From Prostheceraeus crozeri (taxonomy: Eukaryota; Platyhelminthes; Polycladida; Euryleptidae): 64,000 nucleotides of DNA. Below the pieces are notes generated by a model. The model worked only from the letters and a program-made list of their open reading frames with translations, made no database searches and had not been told where the DNA came from. This document shows positions 13,301 through 21,750 of this stretch, in pieces. The number at the start of each line of letters is the position of its first letter. Within the stretch, counting starts at the first letter, position 1. The stretch is from positions 434,001-498,000 of the forward strand of contig CAJQUW010015337.1 in the NCBI GenBank assembly GCA_907163375.1, written 5' to 3'. The translations under genes were made by a program, and so were the position numbers.

Positions 13301-14799
13301 TTCACGTTTACCGTGGACAAATATGTCGTGTATTGACAACGCAGTTAACACCATATATATGCTGTAGTTCAGTAGGAATCTCAACGCTTGAAAGCACTAT
13401 CTTTAGTACTGATTCTGAACAGTTCGTTCATGATTGGGCTGTTGCATGAGTTAGCAAGTTTTTATAACATATTTCTATCATTTCACTGTACAATCTGCCA
13501 TCTACGATCTACTTGACTAACAATAAAATAGTTAGAAAGATGTCTCAGAACCAACGTGTATGAAAATTCGTCATTGATTAGCATGAAATAGATAGTTTAT
13601 CTTTAACTTTAACATGAAGTCAGTCGGCCATTTGTATGAATGAAATGTGTATCTTCATGTATAAAAAGATAAATTTACATATCAATGATGTCAGTCATTT
13701 GGTGAACAGCAGCCGTCGAAAATTCTATACTACAAGTAGAGGCGACTATAAGTGAACAGGGTGTCTACCAACCGGGAAAAACCGGCAAACTGAAAATACA
13801 CCGGGAGAACAGGGAATTCGAACCTCCTTAGTAGTTTCACTACTAAAGCAGACAAACATGCGATATACACAAGCGCAACTCTTGATGAATTATCTCTAAA
13901 TGTCATTGCTTTCAGAACCGTTTTCTTGATATTTTCACCGCACTCTGCGAACACATTGCTGAAGCAGATTTTTTCTATGTGCTGTCTCAATCTTTTTTTA
14001 TTGGTGCAAGATGAAGCACTTTATTTCAATGTCTGAAAGTAAAGAACAGACTTGCAAGACACAGTATATGTACTTGTATATGCATGTAGATGACTGCTGT
14101 CGATGCATGAACAGAGCTTACATATTGCGATCCTAGTTTTCTTTGGGTTTGCCCAATTTTTTCAGAAGGCTGCGACGTAATGGTGTATCGTGAGAGTGAC
14201 TGACAGCATAACAAAACTTGCTTCAGCGAAAATATTGCACGCAATAATCCCTAGCAGCAGTACTTTCTCTCAATCTGATTGCATCAATGACTTCAGATCA
14301 CGCGCCGAGGAGCTTATCCTATCCAGGGAAAGGCTACCAATTTTAGTGCATGGTGCTAAGGAGAAAATTGGTGTCTAAGAATGGAACCAAATGTGCGCCG
14401 GAGGGAATTGGTGGGTTGGCCAAAACAGACAAGTTAAGGGACCAGTCTGTCGCTTTGCATAGCAATTACATGTATGTACGAGTATATTCATCTAAGATTT
14501 GCTGTATTATGACTTGACCAGATAATATGTAGGAACGCGCACTTAGAAGTGGTCACTGCCATACAGAAGCTTTCATCGAAAAATGAGAATTCGCAATGAA
14601 CATGATGAATTAGACTATGTCGTCTCAACATAACTTGTCTCGCGCATGCGCGCGTGTTTTATTTCAAAGTTATTCGTTGAAGGTGGTTCCTGTCCAATGC
14701 GATAAGCTGGTCTTTTAAGTTGTTTGTTTTGGCAAAACCAACCACAATTTTCGTGCATTTGTTCGGTTTCTTTCTCAGGCATCTATATATATATATTTA
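7317..14799. other. XPB intron stretch, no gene recognised
   Basis: These 7.5 kb show no exon, RNA gene or complete transposon. Two short repeat-like pieces stand out. One is a GC-rich patch at about 10960-11075 made of CCCGG/GGGCC words in otherwise AT-rich DNA; similar patches recur near 53245-53330 and 54735-54835. The other is the CAGGGTG-type terminus at 13757. Open frames here are short and lack family resemblance. Confidence 0.6.
13757..13815. repeat. Orphan transposon terminus starting CAGGGTGTCTACC
   Basis: The sequence CAGGGTGTCTACCAACCGGG followed by AAAAACCGG looks like one end of a TIR transposon. It resembles the end of the element at 61223-62712 (CAGGGTGCCCGCG, then GGAAAAACC on the other end). 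No matching opposite end or duplication was found nearby, so it is probably a fragment. Confidence 0.4.
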
Positions 14800-16440
14800 T
14801 TTGGAATAATTAGCAAGCAACTATTAGATGAACACAACAGCATAATACGTGATACAAAAAATTTTCTACAGTGGAAAAATTCTATGGATGTGATACATTG
14901 GTTCAAAAATATTCCAGATAAGACTTCTTCAACATTTCTGAAATTCGATATAGTGAACTTCTATCCATCAATTACACAAGAACTCTTGATGAAAAGCATA
15001 AATTTTGCAAAAACATTGACGAACATCCCTGAAAAAGATGTGAATGTAATAATGCATGCAAGAAAGTCCTTGTTGTTAGACCAAAACACTACATGGGTAA
15101 AAAAGCCAATGATAATCTTTTTGATGTTACCATGGGAAGTTACGATGGTGCTGAGGTATGTGAACTGGTCGGCCTCTTTATTCTGCATGAACTCACAAAC
15201 CGATTTGGACGAGAAAACATTGGATTGTACAGAGACGATGGATTGTGTATTATCCCAAACAGCACTGGCCCTCAAAGTGATCGCTGCAGAAAAGATTTAA
15301 TCAGAATTTTTCAAAGCTTTAAATTGAAAGTCTCAGTTGAATGCAACATAAAAGTAACTGATTTCCTGGATGTATACTTCACTTTGGAAAATAATGCCTA
15401 CCGACCATATATCAAGCCAAACAGCATTCCTCTGTATGTTCACTATCAATCAAACCATCCTCCTATGATACTTAAACAAATCCCAAGAATGATAGAAGAT
15501 CGAGTGTCAAGATTATCTTGCAACGAAGATGTATTCGATAGAGCAAAACCAATATACGAAATAGCATTGAAAGAAAGTAAACATCAACATGATTTATCTT
15601 ACAAGCCAACAAATGCACAAAAACCAAAACGTCACAGAAATATAATATGGTTCAACCCCCCTTTCGGTGCTAATGTGAAAACCAATGTTGGTAAACAGTT
15701 TCTATTACTTACGAAAAAACATTTCCCTCTTCACCACAAATATCACAGCCTATTCAATAGAAATAACATGAAGCTGAGCTACAGTTGTGTAACCAACATG
15801 GAAAATATCATCAAAAGTCATAACACGAAAATTCTTAACAAAACAACAAAAACAAGCGAAAATCAAGATACTGAAAAATCAACATGCAACTGCAGAAATA
15901 AAAACGAATGTCCACTTTCAGGTAGTTGCTTGTCAAAATGTTTGGTTTATAAAGCGACAGTTTCATCTTGTTCAAGTGACTCAAAGGTATATTATGGTAT
16001 GTGTGAAGGTGAATTCAAAGCAAGGTATAACAACCACAAAAAGTCATTCAACAACGTCCGGTATAAGAAAGAAACCTCATTGTCAACGTACATCTGGTCC
16101 CTCAAAAAATCAAAGATCACCATACAGCATTAAATGGAGTATCGTACAACAGAACAAACCGTATTTTTATGGCAGTCATTTCTGCAATCTGTGCTTAACA
16201 GAAAAATTCTACATCATAACATCAAAGTCAGACATTCTTATAAATAAAAAAAGTGAAATGATATCTAAGTGTAGACACCGCAGAAAATATCTGTTGTCTA
16301 GTTTCAGACCCCCAACATCATTGTTCGCTGTTTTCTAATCAAGTAACCATGATTTAGCTACCTAAGTATCTGTCCATTCATTTATTGACATCTGATGATC
16401 GATGATCATTTTGTTATCATGAAACTTGAAGTAATGGCAA
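14800..16440 (+). mobile_element. Penelope-like retroelement (RT plus GIY-YIG), 5'-truncated
   Basis: The encoded protein pieces show reverse-transcriptase blocks: FDIVNFYPSI, FDVTMGSYDGAEVCELVGLF, and the Y-x-D-D-type catalytic block GLYRDDGLCI. A connecting region follows (IIWFNPPFGANVKTNVGK), then a Cys-rich stretch (CNCRNKNECPLSGSC), and a GIY-YIG-type endonuclease start (KVYYGMCEGEFKARYNNHKK). This order is that of Penelope-like elements. The copy is cut at its 5' side, next to a short TA tract. It ends in a non-coding tail with AATAAA at about 16439, beside the (AT)n tract. It is broken by at least one frame change and is probably inactive. Confidence 0.85.
16392..16424 (+). ncRNA. Hammerhead-ribozyme-like core in Penelope-like tail
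   Basis: CTGATGA at 16392-16398 and GAAA at 16421-16424 flank a 22-base segment that can fold as a stem (ATGAT with ATCAT). This matches the CUGANGA - stem II - GAAA core order of hammerhead ribozymes, which are documented in Penelope-like elements. Stems I and III and a cleavage triplet are not convincingly seen by eye, so activity is unproven. Confidence 0.35.
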
Positions 16441-16465
16441 TAAATCTTTGATCTAACTTGCATTC

Positions 16466-16469
<4 letters not shown>

Positions 16470-16533
<64 letters not shown>
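16470..16533. repeat. (AT)n then (GT)n microsatellite
   Basis: About 21 AT units are followed by about 11 GT units. It lies between the Penelope-like tail and the mariner. Penelope-like insertions are often found beside such tracts. Confidence 0.98.
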
Positions 16534-16585
16534 CAGTCAATTCCTTTCTCATTAATAGTAATTTTGTTTTGTTATTCTTGATATA

Positions 16586-18002
16586 CAGTGCGTTCATAAA
16601 GTCACTGTGCACCTAATAATTCAATCCCTGCTTAGTATTTCGTTGCTTAGAAATAGATTGCCAGGGCATTATGAATAGTAAAGTTCCTTTGTAAAAACAT
16701 CAATTACTACGTGATAATAAAATATATATTTATATCTTACAAAAACTGTTGAAAATGTCCACCTTGCTCACGAATACAGAGGTCTATTCGACGTCTCATA
16801 TTCTCAAACACTCGGTGAATTTCTTCGAGACTGATAGCGGCAATTTGTTGTCGGATGCTATCTCTTAACTCATGTAGATCTTGTGGCTTGCTTCGGTAGA
16901 CCTTCTGCTTTACCGCTCCCCACAAGTAAAAGTCCAAGACACTCAAGTCCGGGGATCTTGGAGGCCAAATTCCTTTGGAGATTATTCTGGTTTGGAATAT
17001 TTCACCCAAGCATCGAAGTGAGGAATTGGCGGTATGCGCAGTTGCTCCATCTTGTTGGAAGTAAGCAGTTGTTTTTTCATCGTCAGTTAATTCGTTGACG
17101 AACGAAGCAATGATTTCATTACAATATCTTTCTGCTGTAACAGTCTCGGTAAAAAATATTTGTCCAGCTATTCGCCTTCTTGACATGGCGCACCATACCC
17201 CAACTTTGAGAGAATGTAATGGCTTCTCAACAAATTCGTGCGGGTTTTCGCTAGACCATATTCGGGAGTTCTGGCTACTGACATACCCTGAAAGATGAAA
17301 CCAAGCTTCATCAGAAAAGAAAGTTTTATCGAGTACATCATTTCCATTCAGATTTTCTTTGAAAAAGAAGCAGTACTGAAGACTCCTATCATGATCGGAA
17401 TCCTTCAATTCATGCTGGCAAGAGATGCGGTATGGATATAGGCCTATGTTCTTTCTCACAGCAGTATGAGCCGCCCCGAGAGATAGACCCACTTCTTGAG
17501 ATAAGCGACGCATCGACTTGCTTGGGCTATGAGTCATGGCTTCGGAAATGACATTGACCTTCTGCTCAGTTAAGACTGTTGGTCGACCTGAACGTGTTGC
17601 ATCGTGCACGGAGCCAGTTTCTCTGAACTTATTGATCAGATTCCTAACAGTGTTTCGATGAGGCAAATCAGTTGTAGGAAATCTCTCTAAAAACTCATTC
17701 TTCACATCATCAGTGTATTCACCATTGGCTCGGAAAACATGTTCGACCAAGAAGATTCTCTCTTGTATTGACAACACCATACTTAGCTTGGAAGTGCAAT
17801 GTCAAGCTCTCGGGTGCTTCGAACTGACTGATATTCCACTCGCTGGTCACTATGTTGAATGTCATAAACCAGTCAACTGCGCCTCTTGAAACATGTAAAT
17901 GGCTCTGTGCAGATGCCAGATATCTATGATCAATTATTACGAGCGTTTGCTTTGACAAAATGTTGTTCAGAACAGGTGCACAGTGACTTTATGAACGCAC
18001 TA
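16586..18002 (-). mobile_element. Tc1/mariner transposon, apparently whole
   Basis: The ends are CAGTGCGTTCATAAAGTCAC at 16586 and its complement at 18002, matching over 28 bases with one terminal mismatch and continuing to GTGCACC. TA dinucleotides flank both sides (16584-16585 and 18003-18004), as expected for mariner target duplication. The 1417-bp length is normal for the group. It encodes one uninterrupted transposase on the - strand. The near-identical ends and open frame suggest recent insertion. Confidence 0.96.
16737..17780 (-). CDS. Mariner-type transposase, 347 residues, open
   Basis: This is a cut-and-paste transposase acting on the element's own terminal repeats. The N-terminal part (about residues 1-115) has a paired helix-turn-helix layout, with the linker SGRPTVL near residue 68. 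The catalytic domain shows D157 (FFSDEAWFHLSG), D244 (QQDGATAHTA) and D283 (SPDLSVLDFYLWG). The second and third Asp are 38 residues apart, between classic DD34D mariner and the arthropod DD41D group. It starts at a true ATG (17778-17780) and stops at 16737, with the C-terminal motif GGHFQQFL typical of this clade. No internal break is seen. I cannot tell whether it is expressed. Confidence 0.95.
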   Translation of the reverse strand: MVLSIQERIFLVEHVFRANGEYTDDVKNEFLERFPTTDLPHRNTVRNLINKFRETGSVHDATRSGRPTVLTEQKVNVISEAMTHSPSKSMRRLSQEVGLSLGAAHTAVRKNIGLYPYRISCQHELKDSDHDRSLQYCFFFKENLNGNDVLDKTFFSDEAWFHLSGYVSSQNSRIWSSENPHEFVEKPLHSLKVGVWCAMSRRRIAGQIFFTETVTAERYCNEIIASFVNELTDDEKTTAYFQQDGATAHTANSSLRCLGEIFQTRIISKGIWPPRSPDLSVLDFYLWGAVKQKVYRSKPQDLHELRDSIRQQIAAISLEEIHRVFENMRRRIDLCIREQGGHFQQFL

Positions 18003-18012
18003 TATATATATA

Positions 18013-18115
18013 TATATAATTAATTAATTAATTCCAAAATTGTTAGGAGGAAAAAACCATCAATTTCGGTACTCCGAGTTTCATGTGTTTAATACCACAA
18101 TCATCAGCCGAATGA
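18013..18115 (-). mobile_element. Penelope-like element tail in reverse orientation
   Basis: Read on the - strand, the segment has a stem-loop tail (CTGATGA ... GAAACTCGGAGTACCG) followed by TTTTTTCCTCCTAAC and an AATTAATTAATTA/(TA)n run. The order resembles the tail of the + strand Penelope-like copy ending near 16440. Only the tail is present. The two tails point toward each other across the mariner. Confidence 0.5.
18079..18107 (-). ncRNA. Hammerhead-ribozyme-like core
   Basis: On the - strand, CTGATGA (18107-18101) is followed by a hairpin with stem TGTG/CACA and then GAAA (18082-18079). TCGG-AGTA-CCGA could form a stem III. This is the clearest of the hammerhead-like cores in the window, because stem II pairs cleanly. 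Family support comes from known hammerheads in Penelope-like elements. Self-cleavage is not shown. Confidence 0.4.
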
Positions 18116-18200
18116 ATTTCACAACGGAAAATTCGCAAAGCAATGCCGGTTCTTTACCATTAATCACTGGACATCACACGATAAGATACTAATGAGATAC

Positions 18201-18201
<1 letters not shown>

Positions 18202-18272
<71 letters not shown>
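18202..18272. repeat. (AT)n microsatellite
   Basis: About 35 uninterrupted TA units. It is translated in one frame as a meaningless alternating Tyr-Ile string, which should not be taken as a gene. Confidence 0.98.
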
Positions 18273-18276
<4 letters not shown>

Positions 18277-19485
18277 GTTCTACCAGATAATATGCACTAT
18301 ATTCGACAACCTTTCCAGCTAAGTTAAGTCTCCTGGTCTTCTTATTCAATTTGTAATTTGATTCCATTCCACGGAGCAGTTAGAAAACATATTTCCTTAG
18401 TGCAACAGCACTAACTCGGTTGTATGTGCTGTACTATTCGCAAACGAAGTAATATGAAGCAAATTTGCTTACCCTGTTCTCGCTGTTAATGCAATTAAAG
18501 GCACTCAAAAGCTGTAATCTTGTTTTTGATCTGTCGATTTCATTTTAATTGGAGCTCATTAAAACTAAAGCTTGAATTCTTCTCTCGATAAAGAGCGTCT
18601 TATCAGTTTTCGATGCTTAGATGCTTTCAAAAGAAAATTTTGCTGTTGAAATTAATTTGACAGTGCTTCAAGACTTGATGAAAATGAGCTGATGCATCAG
18701 GATAGAATTATTTCACTGTCGTTTCTAGTCTATTATAGACGGGTATCAATTGCATAAGTCTTCACAGGCATGTACTTAAGAAGATGTCAGTTCGAATGCT
18801 CCTATGATAGGTAGACTATTCGCTATCGGGTACAGTCACGAAGTTTAGATATGTAATGCTTTCTGATAGCAATCAAAGTATATTTTTTGCATGCAAGGAT
18901 GCAAAAGTAATTCGACCTTCTTTGATTATCATCGCTAGAACTTTAAATAGCTTTGAATACATTATATATTGCATAAAATAAGAATACGAATTGATTAAGT
19001 ACCAAAATGATTCGTGGTCAAAATGGTCATATTATTACTAAATGTTCCTGAAACTTGGTTCGATGAAACTGATACATGGAAAACATCAAAATAACATTCA
19101 AATAACGGAGACTTTGCTTTTTAGGTCAATTCCATGTAACTGTAACATTTGGACGTGAAAATAATTTTCAGAATTAGGGCCTAGCCTAAGCTTTGCAATA
19201 ATGAATTGCAATACGATGACCGCATGTTTCATCGAAAATTTGACTATTTTTTGCCAAGGGTGTCCCCACAGTAAGTCGATAAATAATTATTTATTTAACT
19301 ATGATAAATCAATATTTTTCAACTATTTTTGAAAGATTTGATTTTCCGTTCACTAGCATTTGATTTTACGAATGCGATGCACTTACATATTTTCTGTAGC
19401 ACTAAGACTACGATACAAGTCGTGATTTCTTACTTCGAATCCTGTAAATATATCGCAAGGCATCATTTGAATGATAAGTTACATT

Positions 19486-19683
19486 GTAACGACCGGGAAG
19501 AAATTTTGTGTGCTTATTTTTTTTGCAACAATATGTAATTGCTAAAATTAAGAACTAACTCATGGAACGAAGGCATGTGCCCACGATAAACACTTATATG
19601 TGTATGAAATACCTACCGGATCGAATGTTTACTGTCTGTAAAAATTTCAAGAATGTAACGACCCGGATATCCCGGTCGTTACA
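19486..19683 (+). repeat. Left subterminal motifs GTAACGACCGGGA of copy A
   Basis: GTAACGACCGGGA starts at 19486. GTAACGACCCGGA starts at 19655 and runs into an inverted copy, TCCCGGTCGTTAC, ending at 19682, so that 19654-19683 is a 30-base palindrome. These are candidate transposase-binding sites. Confidence 0.8.
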
Positions 19684-20031
19684 TAACCTCTGTAACAATC
19701 GGGATAGTGTGCATCCCACCGTGTACCTGTCTGTTTAGTTTGGAAATGACAAAGCACTTGCATGTAAGTCAAGCATGAATTCATGTTAAATGTCCTGATA
19801 ATTTCCATTATTGATTTTGGTTTGTGCAATGCATTCGCTCCTATCATCGGGTTTGATGCATACGGCCAACGATGAATTGAAAAGTATATTTTGTGTGATT
19901 GTGTAACTGACGCCTGTCGAAGTATAAAATATGAATCTTGCAAAGATGGTAGGGTGCTCAGGTTTATAGGTCCGGTGAGAGATTCTAGTACCATCAATTA
20001 CGTGTAGTGGAGCAGATCTGAGGAAGGTCGG

Positions 20032-21072
20032 ATGGAACAGACAAGAATTCATCAAGATGCTGATGATGCTCAGGAAAGGTTGATTGAGATGCTTCCTATC
20101 TTCCAACAGCACCATACTGTCAAACGATATCAAGCTGAAGAGTTTCGCCGACAGGAGTCTCTCTCAGAGGACTCTATTGTTATTCACTTTGACTTTAGTG
20201 AGAAGTTTGCTTGTGGACATCAAGATGCCATTCAAAGCGCATATTGGGCGCAGTCAACAGTGGCAATCTTCACCGTTGCTGTCTACAGGCGTGATCATGA
20301 TCCACAAATGATCGCTCTAGCATCCAACGATCCGGATCAGACAAGAGCAACTATTCCAGTCTATATTTCATTCATCATGGACGAGTTCATCGACGGACTA
20401 TTTATGGAGCGACGGACCGTCGTCGCAATTCAAGAACGAAAATTATGGAAAAGAATGAAAATTATGGTTCTTTTTTTTGAAAAATTTGAAGGATCGGTAT
20501 TACCTAGACGGCGCTTCATGGAATTCTTTCGCCACGTCGCATGGTAAGGGCGCCATCAACGGAGTAGGCGGTACACTAAAACGCCATGTCTTTAACAAGA
20601 TGAGGTCACGTAAGTCGATAGTACATTATGCAAAAGAATTTGCCGATTCCTGCGTCGACTTACACAAAATTCGATGCATTCATGTGAGCTCTGACTTCCT
20701 TAAAGAACGCATAACTAACCTTGTACTTGATGACACACCAGCTCAATTTGCTATCAAAAAATCTCATTGGTGGCAAATTTCAGATTCTGATGTAGTTTTG
20801 TCTTCTTTGTCGCACGATTTACCAATACGCATTCGATATAATGTCGGCGATTGGGTGGTTGTCAGTTATGACGAAATTGAGTATCCCGGACAAATGACAC
20901 TCATTATAGAAGACGACTATACAAAATGAATATTATGCACCGACAACGGGGATTGTTCATGTGGCCAAAGCCTAGAGATCACAATTTCTACCATAGCGAG
21001 GATATTTCAAGAAAAATTTCAGCGCCTGAAAATGTTGAACAATCACTTTTTCCATTTTTGAACTTTTATTAA
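20032..21072 (+). pseudogene. Transposase remnant of copy A
   Basis: It begins at an ATG (MEQTRIHQDADDAQERLIEM) and shows the family's ordered blocks. These are IVIHFDFSEKFACGHQDA and QSAYWAQSTVAIFTVAVY, then LWSDGPSSQFKN in a second frame. Next come WNSFATSHGKGAINGVGG and LKRH, then VGDWVVVSYDEIEYPGQM. The ending, in another frame from 20926, is MNIMHRQRGLFMWPKPRD to a stop at 21072. At least two frame changes separate these blocks. The Asp residues in HFDFSE and SDGP are plausible RNase-H-like catalytic acids, by inference. The zinc/basic N-terminal part seen in copy B is absent. Confidence 0.85.
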
Positions 21073-21248
21073 TCTGATTAACCGTTGTGTCTGAGTTTTA
21101 CTCTCCGTTGAACTATATTAGAAGGGTTGATGTTCTTTTTACAGCAATACATTCATATGAACATAATGTGTTCTTACATATTATGAATGCAAGGGAAATA
21201 GGGATGTAGAAGCATTTACATTTTCTTTTACAAGACAGTTCATTTTTC

Positions 21249-21610
21249 GTAACGACCAGGATGTTGTAATTTCAAAAGTTTCAAAATAACCACTTTCCGG
21301 GAACGTAGCAAAACTTGCGTCAAGCAAAATGTGTATTTCAGGAACACTACGTAAAAAAATACGATGTGACATTCAGTATTTAGGCATTAATCAAAGGTTA
21401 CTTAATAAAAGTAAAATAGTCAAATTTCTGGCTGTAACGACCAGGATGGCATTTACAAATGTTTCATCATAACAACAAGAATAGTCGGTGCACGAAAATT
21501 CCTGGTATGATAGCCTACCATGAGCTATTTATGTACAAGAAGTTTCAGCTTCTTGTGCAATGTAGTTTCGTTTTACCAGTTCGAAAACAATCGAAATGTA
21601 ACGACCGGGA
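21249..21610 (+). repeat. Right subterminal motifs GTAACGACC(A/G)GGA of copy A
   Basis: GTAACGACCAGGA occurs at 21249-21261 and 21434-21446, and GTAACGACCGGGA at 21598-21610. All are in the same orientation as the left-side copies and spaced about 170-185 bases apart. Same-strand repetition at both ends is unlike simple terminal inverted repeats and suggests bound iterons. Confidence 0.85.
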
Positions 21611-21750
21611 TTATATGGAATTGACCTTTAACGGGACTTATGTTTCCGCTAAATCAATTCCCTCAGACACTTCGTGCTGAATTATTAACAGAAATATAGG
21701 TTTCAAATGTTGTTGGGAGAGTCTCCGTTACTTGAATTTTTATTTTGATG

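Larger units (their letters stand above)
19124..21626 (+). mobile_element. TIR DNA transposon of unusual family, copy A (2.5 kb)
   Basis: The termini are GGTCAATTCCATGTAA at 19124 and its complement (one mismatch: GGTCAATTCCATATAA) ending at 21626. Both are flanked by the exact 4-bp duplication TTTA (19120-19123 and 21627-21630). Inside are five copies of a 13-base subterminal motif, GTAACGACC(G/A)GGA or a close variant, plus one inverted copy, and the C-terminal two thirds of a transposase. A better-preserved relative is at 45252-50159. The N-terminal coding part is missing, so this copy is deleted and dead. The superfamily is not securely identified; Sola is one candidate because of the 4-bp duplication. 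Confidence 0.9.
19084..21750. repeat. Outer inverted repeat around the 19124-21626 element
   Basis: 19084-19113 matches the reverse complement of 21720-21750 at about 27 of 31 positions (CATCAAAATAA ... TAACGGAGACT). A second weaker match lies further out (CAAAATGGTC near 19020 and its complement near 21792). The arms sit just outside the element's own termini and target duplications. They may be ends of an older host element into which the inner one jumped. Confidence 0.7.

Noticed and set aside
14961-15275. - strand open frame across the Penelope-like copy
   Set aside because: Antisense shadow; the + strand carries reverse-transcriptase motifs.
18164-18367. Open frame rich in alternating Ile/Tyr
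   Set aside because: It is the translation of the (AT)n microsatellite and has no protein-like flanks.
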